A stretch of 41,641 bases of DNA, from contig DASYZR010000111.1 of NCBI GenBank assembly GCA_035945995.1, positions 1-41,641 of the forward strand, in the 5' to 3' direction. Shown here piece by piece: positions 16,614 to 24,385 of the stretch; positions within the stretch are counted from its first letter, which is position 1; each line of letters opens with the position of its first letter. A model generated the notes under the pieces. That model did no database searches, was not told the DNA's origin, and was given only the letters and a program-made list of their open reading frames with translations. The DNA is from a bacterium. Lineage in GTDB: Bacteria > Sysuimicrobiota > Sysuimicrobiia > Sysuimicrobiales > Segetimicrobiaceae. Made by a program: the position numbers and the translations under genes.

Positions 16614-17279
16614 CTATTTGTCCCTGGCACTGCTGCACGACCGATCCCGGCTCCACCCGCCGTCCGTGCAACGGTAGTAATTGTGCCCCTGATAGTAGTA
16701 TGGGCGGTTGTACGGATAATTGGACGGCAAATAGGCCGGTGTGTAGCCGTACGGATAGTAGACTGGAGCGCCGGAGCCATACGGGTACGACACGGGCGTC
16801 TGCACCGGAGTGTTGTAGGCCGGGTCATACGCCGGTGCCTGAGCCGGTGGGTTGTTGTGGCCCACGATGTAGCCGATGATGCCGCCGAGCAGCAGTGCCC
16901 CGAGGCCGACGGCAATGGGGGACGAGAGAATGGAGGAGGAGGACGATGGCACGGTCTGCGCCGCGGTCACGTTGACCTGACTCAAGACGAGTTCGTTGTT
17001 GGTCGGAATCACGGCTGCCGCCGCTTGGTCACCAGCGTACGACTGAAGCGAGCACAATGGGACGGCGGCTCCGTTGACGTACGCCGCGGTCTGGGTCGTC
17101 GCCTGGAACGTCTCGTTCCCGGCGCCGGTTGCCATGGTGACTTGTCCAGTGTCGCAATTCACCGTCTGAATGGTGCCCGAAATTTGCACAGCCTGCGGCA
17201 CCTGGGCGCTTCCCGTGCCGGCAAATCCGAGACAGGCAAGCAGGAGCACGGCGACTGCGGCGGTCAATTGACGCATCAT
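16614..17279 (-). CDS. exported or membrane-anchored Tyr/Pro-rich protein
   Basis: A 221-aa protein in three parts. A signal peptide (RQLTAAVAVLLLACLGFAGT, cleavage near GSAQ) is followed by a small beta domain (VQISGTIQTVNCDTGQVTMA; two cysteines). Next is a second hydrophobic helix (SSPIAVGLGALLLGGIIGYI, about 118-140). The C-terminal tail is repetitive, Tyr/Pro/Asn-rich (SYPYGSGAPVYYPYG, YLPSNYPYNRPYYYQG) and ends with a Cys pair. The tail resembles low-complexity surface or glycine-zipper-associated proteins. I do not recognise a family. Two ATG codons in tandem are possible starts. Confidence 0.65.
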   Translation of the reverse strand: MMRQLTAAVAVLLLACLGFAGTGSAQVPQAVQISGTIQTVNCDTGQVTMATGAGNETFQATTQTAAYVNGAAVPLCSLQSYAGDQAAAAVIPTNNELVLSQVNVTAAQTVPSSSSSILSSPIAVGLGALLLGGIIGYIVGHNNPPAQAPAYDPAYNTPVQTPVSYPYGSGAPVYYPYGYTPAYLPSNYPYNRPYYYQGHNYYRCTDGGWSRDRSCSSARDK

Positions 17280-17461
17280 TCTGACCCCCCGCTTCTTCTA
17301 GGCGGCAAATTGGACACGCCCTCACTTCACACACTAAGCGGAGAATCGGAAGAACTGGTGAACAGCCCATGGGAAGATGGTGCGGATCGCATGAAGATCA
17401 CCCACCTTCACTGGGTCCGGCAGGAAACCATGGCTGATCGCGCGAGCCGGCCGGTACGGCA

Positions 17462-17932
17462 ATGCTGAAGCGGCTCGGCGTCCGGGTCTGGCGCTGGCTG
17501 CCCGGCTGGACGCGGGGCGCGCTCACGTGGTGCCTGAATGCGCACTTCATCGTCGGCGCCGTCGCCATCATCGAGAACGGCGAGGGCGGCGTCCTCCTCG
17601 CCCGCCACACCTACCGGCGGGATGCCCCGTGGGCGCTGCCCGGCGGCTGGGTGCAGCGCGGGGAGGACCCGAGTAACACGATCGTCCGGGAGATTCTCGA
17701 AGAAACCGGCCTGACCGTCGAGGTGCTCGCCCCGCTCGCCGTGCAGCGGGAAAGCCCGCGCCACCTCACCATCGTCTACTCAGCCCGCCTCGCAGGCGGC
17801 ACGTTTCGCGCCAGCGTCGAGGTCTCCGCAGTGCGCTTCGCGCCGCCGGGCGCCTGGCCGGTCGACCTTCGTGACGATCACCGTGCGCTGATCGAGCAGT
17901 TCGTCCATCATCGAGGCGTCGGGCGCCCGTAG
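17462..17932 (+). CDS. Nudix hydrolase (copy 1)
   Basis: A 156-aa protein with a complete Nudix box G-W-V-Q-R-G-E-(x7)-R-E-I-L-E-E-T-G-L, which binds divalent metal and cleaves nucleoside-diphosphate-linked substrates. The N-terminal segment LKRLGVRVWRWLPGW and CLNAHFIVGAVAII precede it. A close paralogue of exactly the same length lies at 39567-40037 inside the island. The two agree over almost the whole protein and share about 30 bases after the stop codon (gtgt-cgacgtcgaac). The substrate cannot be assigned. No clear SD precedes the ATG. Confidence 0.88.
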   Translation: MLKRLGVRVWRWLPGWTRGALTWCLNAHFIVGAVAIIENGEGGVLLARHTYRRDAPWALPGGWVQRGEDPSNTIVREILEETGLTVEVLAPLAVQRESPRHLTIVYSARLAGGTFRASVEVSAVRFAPPGAWPVDLRDDHRALIEQFVHHRGVGRP

Positions 17933-18077
17933 CGGGTGGGGTGTACGACGTCGAACCCCGCGGCGAGCGGTCATCTGCTCGTGGCCAGAGACTCAGCATG
18001 CCAAACGCCACTAGCCACGGCTCGATCGGGGCGCCGCCGTCGGACCAAGTCCGGTTTCGGCGCGCGGTGGTTTCCAA

Positions 18078-18641
18078 GTGTGCAATCGGACCAGCAACAC
18101 GGTGAGTCTTGCGATCGCATACTACTCCGGCGACAACGACTTCTTCGTATCACAGGGCTGGTGGAATCTCAACCCGGGAGGCTGCGCCACGGTCTTCCCT
18201 AACAACTCGTATGATAGTCACCGCTACTACTATGCGGAAACGAAAGGCAAGGCGACGACATGGACGAGTGACAACGGCCCCGACGTCGGTATCGACCCCC
18301 AAAACCGGTTTATGCTTGCTCACGCGGACAGCATGTCGCAGTGCCCGAGCCCGGACGTAAGGCAGAGGTTTCACTTCTTCGGCGACAACGACCTGAACTT
18401 AACGGCCGGGGACGCACCAATATACGTGGATGTGGCGTCCATACGAGGGTCTGTCGTACGTGTCCATCCAACAAGTGGACATCAAGAGCCGGAACGCGGA
18501 CGGCTCGTTCATGGTACGGGGTGCTTCGGGGCCCTCTTGAATTCCGCCAACACGACGTGGACGTTTCACGAGGAAATGACCGGCGGTACCCACGACGTGG
18601 GCGCCTGTAGCGGAACCATGCTGTTCACGATCCACGACTGA
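18078..18641 (+). CDS. DUF1036-family protein, probably 5' truncated and frame-disturbed
   Basis: The first 105 codons encode a DUF1036 domain (CNRTSNTVSLAIAYYSGDND, then QGWWNLNPGGCATVFPNNSY, and HRYYYAETKGKATTW). Family members are normally exported, but no signal peptide precedes C-N-R-T. The frame is open upstream only to a TAG at 18012 and contains no start there, so the GTG at 18078 is arbitrary. Between about 18435 and 18525 another frame on the same strand is more gene-like (LSYVSIQQVDIKSRNADGSF) and has higher third-position G+C. The original frame (NTTWTFHEEMTGGTHDVGAC) resumes after it. Two compensating indels, or decay, would explain this. Confidence 0.55.
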   Translation: MCNRTSNTVSLAIAYYSGDNDFFVSQGWWNLNPGGCATVFPNNSYDSHRYYYAETKGKATTWTSDNGPDVGIDPQNRFMLAHADSMSQCPSPDVRQRFHFFGDNDLNLTAGDAPIYVDVASIRGSVVRVHPTSGHQEPERGRLVHGTGCFGALLNSANTTWTFHEEMTGGTHDVGACSGTMLFTIHD

Positions 18642-18820
18642 ATCTTAACCTCACGCGGGCAGGCCAATCCAAAGGATGACACCAATGCGCGGACGGAACA
18701 CGCGGCCTCTCGCGACTGGCTGTTGCACGGCTTTCGACCGCGCCGTGGCGGGATTCGTCGCGGCCGGAAAGGGACGTGCGCCGGAACATGTCTCCCGAAC
18801 TTCGGCGACGATTAAGACGC

Positions 18821-19627
18821 TCAGACTTTCTCCGGCTTCTCCATCTGGAAATGCGCGGTGTAGATCGGGTTGCACGACGGGTCGATGCGCTGAAAGAGCC
18901 ACGTCAGAAACTCCCCGGAGAACAACGGGTATAGCCGCAGCCGCTCTTTGGTCATCGGGACACGGTCGCCGATGGTCGTTACGTTCGTGAACCCTGCCTT
19001 ACGCCCGTGCTCCAGAAGCACTTGCTCCGCAAGCGCACCGGCCAGTCAACCTGCGTAGGCGGCCTCGTTCTCCAACACTTCCTTGGGCAGCGCACCATCG
19101 ATCACGGAATCGGAGAACACCAACCGGCCACCCGGCCGAAGCACGCGGAAGATCTCGCGAAAGAGTTTCCCCTTCGATGTGACGAGATTGATGACGCCGT
19201 TGCTGATCACCGCGTCTACGGCACCAGCGGGCAGCGGGATGTCCTCCATGCGCCCTTCGATGAACTCGACGTTCGAGGCTCCCATCGCCCTCGCGTGCGC
19301 CCGTGCTTTCTCAACCATCACCGGCGTCATGTCGAGACCGATCGCTTTCCCGGAAGGGCCGACCTGGAGCGCCGCAAGCAGCGTGTCGATGCCGCCGCCG
19401 CTCCCGAGATCCAGGATGGTGTCTCCGGGCCGCAGACCCGCGTAGCGGACGGGGTTTCCGAGACCGAGCGCCATCTCCGCCGCGGACGTGGGGAGCGGTG
19501 CCAGTTCGTCCGGCGTGTAGAGGCTCTGCGCCACGCCGGCGTCCGCCGGGACTACGGCCCCGTACGTTTCCCTTACAATCCGGGCGGCCTGATCGTCTGA
19601 CCAATGAAGTTCATTCGTCCCAGGCAT
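18821..19627 (-). CDS. ArsM-like SAM-dependent methyltransferase, candidate selenoprotein (in-frame TGA = Sec194)
   Basis: One frame of 269 codons is interrupted only by a TGA at 19048-19046. Before it: SAM motif I ILDLGSGGGIDTLLAA (about 70-86), motif II IGLDMTPVMVEKARAHA, EFIEGRMEDIPLPAGAVDAV, INLVTSKGKLFREIFRVLRP and GGRLVFSDSV. After it: LAGALAEQVLLEHGRKAGFT, then TAHFQMEKPEKV. In ArsM-type arsenite methyltransferases this place reads W/Y-A-G-C-x-x-G-A-L, the catalytic cysteine corresponding to CmArsM Cys174, so TGA replaces exactly that residue. A bSECIS-compatible hairpin follows. The other usual ArsM cysteines are missing (A-L-G-L-G-N-P instead of x-L-G-C-G-N-P). The substrate may thus be arsenic or another thiophile. 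From memory, Sec-containing methyltransferase-domain proteins have been annotated (MduS); I cannot confirm membership. The start at 19627 has gaaggaga ten bases upstream. No sel genes are in the window. Confidence 0.75.
19012..19048 (-). promoter_or_regulatory. candidate bacterial SECIS element with UGA codon
   Basis: Reading the reverse strand, TGA (19048-19046) is followed by 9 bases and then a perfect 8-bp stem GCGCTTGC / GCAAGTGC (one G-U pair; 19036-19029 and 19025-19018) capped by a 3-base loop GGA (19028-19026). CCGG below it can pair with CTGG. The loop starts 17 bases after the UGA. Bacterial SECIS rules ask for a small apical loop about 16-37 bases after UGA, with a G in its first two positions, and both are met. 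Confidence 0.65.
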
Positions 19628-19928
19628 ATACCGTTGTCTCCTTCGGCGCTCCGTGGCGGCTCAAGCGCGGTGCCTCCTAATGTTCCAACCACGGGCGCGG
19701 GTCTGAGTCGACCACGATTGAACTGGGAACTTTCGTATTACCGCCCTCCTCGCCCACCGCTTCTACTGGCATCCGGCCCACCTGGGCTCATCCTTCCTTC
19801 GGCCCTTCGCTTGAGAGGCACCGGCGGAGCCCCGCCGGGCGTATGAGCGTCCCTCAGGCGGTGTCGGGGGTCGACCCCTCCCGTCTCGCCTGCTGCTGAG
19901 GCTGGGGTCGCTCAGCCCTGTGTCAGAA
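19628..19928. other. non-coding stretch upstream of the methyltransferase
   Basis: Neither strand shows a recognisable protein. The region has a short inverted repeat GCTGAG/CTCAGC near 19890-19915 and a GGCGGAGCCCCGCC hairpin near 19825-19838. It should contain the promoter of the leftward methyltransferase gene. I looked for SAM riboswitch cores and did not find one. Confidence 0.35.
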
Positions 19929-20510
19929 TCACTCCGTGCCACCCGATCCGTGCTGCAGCGCCTCGTTAATGAGACCGAGCAAGACGTTCTTGTAGTTCAA
20001 TTTCATCTTCTCGTCTGCCGAAATATCCTTGAAGCCATGCGCTAGCACTTCTCGGTCAATCTGCACCAACGTGGCGATCGCGGTCTTGCGAGCCTCCTTG
20101 AGTCGCTCCTCAGGTTCGGAGCCGGGCGTCTTCGATTTGGTGATCTCCTCCATAAGATCGCGGTACGATCGCAACACAGACACTAACCGGTCCTCTTGCT
20201 GCGTTAGGTCCTCAAGTGTACGCTCCGGCCTCCCCTCGAGCCAGGCATCGATCCAACCGACTTCGTCAGCCGAAGCACCCTCAGCGCTGAGACGCTCGCG
20301 ATCTTCAGGTGAGAGTCTAGACAGTCCGTGCTGCGCGCCCCCGGAGGGCGACGTCGGTGCGCCCCCCTCATCGGCCAGTGATGGTTGGCGTGATGCACTC
20401 AAAGGCGTTGCAGGTATTGTCGCAGAACGGCGCCGCCAGACCGCAAACGGTCCCACAAGAAGTAACAGTGTTCCAAATCCGGTCACGTCATCACCGTCCT
20501 TTCCTGCCAT
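19929..20510 (-). CDS. small membrane-anchored protein of unknown function
   Basis: From the ATG at 20510 the 193-aa protein has one N-terminal hydrophobic helix (GFGTLLLLVGPFAVW) followed by basic WRRR. After a Ser/Pro/Gly linker comes a soluble helical domain rich in Glu, Lys and Arg (EDLTQQEDRLVSVLRSYRDL, KEARKTAIATLVQIDREVLA, then LNYKNVLLGLINEALQHG), consistent with a coiled coil. The frame is open to 20627, but the additional residues are Cys/Arg-rich and not exported-like. A GTG at 20486 with aaaggacgg upstream is an alternative start. Family not recognised. Confidence 0.55.
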   Translation of the reverse strand: MAGKDGDDVTGFGTLLLLVGPFAVWRRRSATIPATPLSASRQPSLADEGGAPTSPSGGAQHGLSRLSPEDRERLSAEGASADEVGWIDAWLEGRPERTLEDLTQQEDRLVSVLRSYRDLMEEITKSKTPGSEPEERLKEARKTAIATLVQIDREVLAHGFKDISADEKMKLNYKNVLLGLINEALQHGSGGTE

Positions 20511-20843
20511 TGAATTTCCACACGATTGAAAGGGCTTGCGCCTTGTTTTGCGCTCACAAAGGGAAAAAACCCGGCACGTCATTTCCGGCCGGGTTCGCCA
20601 TTCGCTCCCTGCCGCCCAGGCGACCATCTACGGGCTGCGGATCATCGCGTCCGAAAGCCGCACGCGCGGTAGCGTTCCGAATCGCCTCTTCCCCGCCCCC
20701 TCATCCGATAGAGCGCATCGTGGCGGCGATCTGATTGTGACTCCGAACGCTTGGGACAGGTCCGAGGTAGATTGCGAATGAACAATCGGCGGCGTCGGAT
20801 TGCCGTGGGGCCGTTCGGCCCTCCCGACGTTTAATCCTGCTCG

Positions 20844-21236
20844 ATGGGCACCCGTTGCTACACTCCGCGGATCATCCCCGACGCCGCGCGGACGCAGCTC
20901 TCGTCCGCTGAGCACATCGAGTACGTCCTCCAGCGCGTCGAGACGGAGGTCGGCAAGCTCTACGCGCATATCCCCGAATCCATTCGGCTCAAGGAGACGG
21001 AACTGACCGCCGAGGAACGGCGACTGGCGAATTTCGTCGACTTCATCGGCGAGGGCCGCGGGAGCGGCACGCTCGCGCAGGCACTGCTGGAAACAGAACG
21101 CAAGGTCGAGGCGCTCAAGGAAGAACTCGATGGCCTGCGGCGAAATCGTGACAAGATCTTTCAAACCCATCGGGCGACCCTACTACGTCGCCCGAACGTC
21201 CCTCAACGCCTTGGCGCTCCTGGAAATGCCGTCTGA
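20844..21236 (+). pseudogene. C-terminal fragment of a large serine recombinase
   Basis: The frame encodes SAEHIEYVLQRVETEVGKLY, then HIPESIRLKETELTAEERRL, ANFVDFIGEGRGSGTLAQAL and LLETERKVEALKEELDGLRR. This is the coiled-coil-bearing C-terminal part of large serine site-specific recombinases. The catalytic resolvase domain and most of the zinc-ribbon region are absent, and no start or SD fits, so it is a remnant. It lies 38 bases outside the left att-like repeat of the island, which suggests that this locus has been invaded more than once. Confidence 0.7.
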
Positions 21237-21273
21237 GGACGGCAGTGAGTACACCGGTTCGAATTCTTTGCAT

Positions 21274-21319
21274 TGGTGGAGACGACCGGATTCGAACCGG
21301 CGACCCCCTGCGTGCAAAG
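21274..21319 (-). repeat. left attachment-site copy: 3' half of tRNA-Ala(TGC)
   Basis: On the reverse strand this reads from the anticodon loop (CTTTGCACG, anticodon TGC) through a complete T arm (GCCGG-TTCGAAT-CCGGT) and the acceptor 3' strand CGTCTCC with discriminator A and CCA. The U at position 70 fits the G3:U70 identity of tRNA-Ala. The 5' half of the tRNA is missing: bases past 21319 do not form a D arm. Its first 19 bases recur at 41623 where the window ends. It is interpreted as the att duplicate left by tRNA-targeted integration. Confidence 0.8.
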
Positions 21320-21374
21320 TAGTTCCGACCGGTGTCCCTCACCTTCCGTGGTTATCCGCCAACGTCCGCCAAAT

Positions 21375-22472
21375 TCACTTGAACAGGGACGCTCCGTCCC
21401 GAAGCACGGGCTGCATTTCGTTCGCAACCACATCAGGTTCGTAGATTTCCAGATACGTGACGCGGCGCCCCGCGTCGTTCGGCTTCAATCCTTTGTCGAG
21501 CGCCCGTCTCAATGCGAGCGGGGGGTTGCCCGCCGCGCCCATATCTCCGCTGTTGCGGACGCACGAGGTGCGCAGTTGAAAGCCGGTGACGATCTGCCCA
21601 TTGTACCGGATCACAAAATCGGTGCCGGCCCGGACCGGACCCGCATTCCCGTCGAGGTTGCTGTTCTGAAGCGCAAATCGCGTTCCCAAGAGACGAATCC
21701 CCTCGTCGACGATGGTCTGCTTGGTGCGCAGCGGCTCACGCGCATCGCGCTTCCCCCGGTCGTTGATATTGAGACCGGTGCCCGTCGAGAGCGAGACGTA
21801 TTGATTGGGAAAGTCGGCGGCAACGACTTGGAACACCCGCTGCCACGCGTCAGTATATCTGCGCGGCGTGTACGAGGCACCGAGCCACTTCCGAATATCT
21901 TCCGGTCTCTCCGGCAACGTGGACTCCGCGGACACCGATGTCGGTCCGGCGGCCGCGATCACTCGAAAGACCTGGGACTTACCGTACCGGGCGCTGAGTT
22001 GTTTCAGGAAGGCGAACCAATGGGTGAGGTAGACGTCGTCCCATGGCATCGGGAGCCTCTCGACCGTGCCCTTGCCGGGCCCGTATTGGATCGCGAACCG
22101 TTCGGTCTTGGCATCTTTCAGGGCCCATGAGGGAGAAAAGAAGCCCGGGAAGATCAGGAGTTGCACCCATTTGTGAGAAGACTCCGCAGCGGCGAACAGT
22201 TGATCCAGCTTCGACCAGTCCGGTTTTCCTTCGACGGGCTCGATGTCGCCCCAATGGATCTGCAACGCGACGCCGCTGATAAACGGATTGCTCAACGCGT
22301 GCAGAGCCAAGGCTCGGCCGGCCTGGTTCTCGACAACGACAACCAGTCCGCTCGGTAAAGAGCCGGTCGGTGACGGCGGCGATTGCTGGGCAGCGGTCAG
22401 TGTCGTGTTCGGAGATAGCAGCAAGGCGCAAGCCAACAGCGAAGCGATACGCCGACGCGGTAATTGGCGCAT
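21375..22472 (-). CDS. exported TIM-barrel glycosidase-like protein
   Basis: A 365-aa protein with a signal peptide (RQLPRRRIASLLACALLLSP, cleavage near LTAAQQ). The mature part starts like bacterial GH42/GH-A clan proteins: GVALQIHWGDIEPVEGKPDW, then SKLDQLFAAAESSHKWVQLL and a W-A-L strand. Further barrel strands follow (VYLTHWFAFLKQLSARYG, SQVFRVIAAAGPTSVSAE). The acid/base glutamate could be in SAESTLPE, but I cannot assign the nucleophile with confidence, so activity is uncertain. The C-terminal about 110 residues (DFVIRYNGQIVTGFQLRTS, VTYLEIYEPDVVANEMQPVL) recur as a truncated copy at 30637-30966, and a short piece recurs near 24.74 kb. It is the first gene inside the island. Confidence 0.7.
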   Translation of the reverse strand: MRQLPRRRIASLLACALLLSPNTTLTAAQQSPPSPTGSLPSGLVVVVENQAGRALALHALSNPFISGVALQIHWGDIEPVEGKPDWSKLDQLFAAAESSHKWVQLLIFPGFFSPSWALKDAKTERFAIQYGPGKGTVERLPMPWDDVYLTHWFAFLKQLSARYGKSQVFRVIAAAGPTSVSAESTLPERPEDIRKWLGASYTPRRYTDAWQRVFQVVAADFPNQYVSLSTGTGLNINDRGKRDAREPLRTKQTIVDEGIRLLGTRFALQNSNLDGNAGPVRAGTDFVIRYNGQIVTGFQLRTSCVRNSGDMGAAGNPPLALRRALDKGLKPNDAGRRVTYLEIYEPDVVANEMQPVLRDGASLFK

Positions 22473-22527
22473 GGCCCTTCCGTCACGCCGAAATTCGATT
22501 GGGTTCCTCAGACCGCACATCGGGCGT

Positions 22528-23169
22528 CTAGCACGGCGGGCTGTTGATCGTAATCGGCGCGTTGTAATCGTAGTAGTCGGTCGTGGACGTGCTTGCGCCG
22601 CTTGTAGACGGACTGCCTGCGCTGCTTGTGCGCTCGGCCCGGCGCGGCAGCCCGGTGCCGGTCGCGACGTACAGCTTCTCTTTCGACGTTCCCGATGCGG
22701 CCTTGTAGGTGACCTCATAGTCGAGCAAATAGGTCTGTGTGGGCGTGCCGTCGACCGTCGCACGGTCGCCTCGGGTCACCGTGATGGTGACATCGGTCCC
22801 GGGCCCTTGCCAATCGCGCGGATCCGGAGTGGGGATCGAACCCGGCGCCTTCCGGCAGGCGCCGCCGGACATCGTCCACAAGTCCTTACCAACCTTGAAT
22901 ATCTCTGTCGTCCGGCCGCTTCGCGTCATCGTAATGTGAAACCGGTCTGGCGCGACGAACTCGACCATGGTGGTATCCACCAGCCCCCCGGCGCGGAAAT
23001 GTCTGGTGTGCGCGCGCCACGTGTGCATCGACGCCATCTTCTTGTAGACTGCCTTAACCTCGGCCACGACCAGCGGATCACCCTTGAAGGCCGAGCCGGC
23101 GGCCCCGGCGGCGACCCCCGTGCTCACGATCACGCTCAGCATCACGACGAGCAGAGCCGCACGAATCAT
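22528..23169 (-). CDS. exported LolA-like protein
   Basis: A 213-aa protein with a signal peptide (IRAALLVVMLSVIVSTGVAA). The mature part (AVYKKMASMHTWRAHTRHFR, VEFVAPDRFHITMTRSGRTT, EIFKVGKDLWTMSGG) is typical of LolA/LppX-like half-barrel proteins that bind lipid or lipoprotein acyl chains outside the cytoplasm. A K-E-K-L-Y-V-A-x-G-T-G-L-P-R-R strand pair supports this. The C-terminus is a Ser/Thr/Gly spacer ending in DYYDYNAPITINSPPC. A strong SD (gggagggg) precedes the ATG. It is 55 bases upstream of the glycosidase-like gene on the same strand. Confidence 0.72.
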   Translation of the reverse strand: MIRAALLVVMLSVIVSTGVAAGAAGSAFKGDPLVVAEVKAVYKKMASMHTWRAHTRHFRAGGLVDTTMVEFVAPDRFHITMTRSGRTTEIFKVGKDLWTMSGGACRKAPGSIPTPDPRDWQGPGTDVTITVTRGDRATVDGTPTQTYLLDYEVTYKAASGTSKEKLYVATGTGLPRRAERTSSAGSPSTSGASTSTTDYYDYNAPITINSPPC

Positions 23170-23236
23170 GAAGATACCCCTCCCAACTGGACTCCAGGCG
23201 TCGACGCGCAGCGCGCGGTTGAACGGAGCGCGGCGC

Positions 23237-24385
23237 TTAAAAGTACACGACCTTCAGCGACGGGCTCGCGTACTTCGTGAGGCACGCTTCGCTCGTCGGG
23301 GGATTGGGGCCAGGCTGGAGCAGGCCCGCCACAATGAATCCGTAGGCGGCGGCGTATCTTTGGGACGCCCAGACCGACACAATCGGGCTGACGTCAATGC
23401 CGGGCTGCGGATGAGACGAGAGCGTCACCAGCCCGCGCTTGCTGTAGGTCATATTCCCAAGTGGGGAGAGCCGCCACTCCCGGGTCGCGGCGCCGACATG
23501 AACCGCGCACCAACCGCCGCCCTGGAGCGTGAATTTCCCCGAAGTATAGACCAGGGTCTGTACTGACTCGAGCGTCAAAGCGGCCGAATAGAACTTGTGC
23601 CTGGCGAGCTCCCCGAGATCGAACGCCATGCCGGCGAGCGCGTTGACCTGTACGGATGGGTTAGTGCCCTTATAGTTCCCGCTGCAGAACTGCTTGTAGC
23701 CAAAGATATCGGCATGTTGTTGGAGGCTCAACAACGCCGCCTCGGCCCCGGCGTACACACCGAGCACGCCGATCGACCCTGACGTCGGCCGTTCGTTCCT
23801 CAGAGGTGGGAAGAACGCCGTAAAGGCACCTTCCTTGTCGGCGGCTTGGAAAAACGCGGAGGCGGGAAAGGGACCCGACCCACAGTCGACCTTGGACGCG
23901 CTCCACGCGACTTGTGTCTGGGTGAAGCTGGCTTTGAACGAACGCGTCGTCGCCGTCGCGCCGGGCGCATAGCAGTAGCGCGGACTATCAGCGGAGGTCT
24001 GCTTCCCGGCCAACGCCTGGACGGCGAAGCACAGGTTGGCGTAGCCCTCGGACGGCTTCTTCACCAGGAAGTAACGCTTTGTGACCGTCCCCAAGAGTTG
24101 ATGGCCGCCGCCGTCAACCCGAAACACCTTGTACCCGGTCACGGCTTTGTCCGATTCGTCCCAGATTAGTTGAAGATCGCCTTGCTTCACGGCGCTATCA
24201 CAGATCGCCGCGAGCAGGCTAAGCACCGCGACGCAATCCGCTTTGCTCTGCACCGGACGTAGGTGCGTGGGCCGCGCGATCGTGGACTTGGCGGGAGCCG
24301 CACCGGCGGGAAGCGGTGCGCCGAGGATGGACAGACCGAGAATGCCCGCGAGCGCGATCAGGACATAGCCGCGACGCTGAGCCAT
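23237..24385 (-). CDS. exported protein with a fibronectin-III-like segment
   Basis: A 382-aa protein starting with a signal peptide (MAQRRGYVLIALAGILGLSI, cleavage after AGA). Residues about 70-150 (LQLIWDESDKAVTGYKVFRV, LCFAVQALAGKQTSADSPRY) look like a fibronectin type III beta-sandwich. The rest is a beta-rich region with conserved-looking Cys residues (FGYKQFCSGNYKGTNPSVQV; GGGWCAVHVGAATREWRLSP) and ends EACLTKYASPSLKVVYF. I do not recognise the second domain. The frame is open to 24610, but the ATG at 24385 starts the signal peptide. It is 67 bases upstream of the LolA-like gene, and the three left-end genes 24385-21375 may form one transcription unit. Confidence 0.6.
   Translation of the reverse strand: MAQRRGYVLIALAGILGLSILGAPLPAGAAPAKSTIARPTHLRPVQSKADCVAVLSLLAAICDSAVKQGDLQLIWDESDKAVTGYKVFRVDGGGHQLLGTVTKRYFLVKKPSEGYANLCFAVQALAGKQTSADSPRYCYAPGATATTRSFKASFTQTQVAWSASKVDCGSGPFPASAFFQAADKEGAFTAFFPPLRNERPTSGSIGVLGVYAGAEAALLSLQQHADIFGYKQFCSGNYKGTNPSVQVNALAGMAFDLGELARHKFYSAALTLESVQTLVYTSGKFTLQGGGWCAVHVGAATREWRLSPLGNMTYSKRGLVTLSSHPQPGIDVSPIVSVWASQRYAAAYGFIVAGLLQPGPNPPTSEACLTKYASPSLKVVYF

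Noticed and set aside
19628-19928. SAM riboswitch ahead of the methyltransferase
   Set aside because: I found no SAM-I, SAM-II or SAM-IV core in the reverse strand, and methyltransferases of this type are not usual targets.
21274-21319. Complete tRNA gene at the left repeat
   Set aside because: The acceptor and T arms and part of the anticodon loop are present, but the anticodon stem lacks its 5' strand and there is no D arm, so it is a half-copy.
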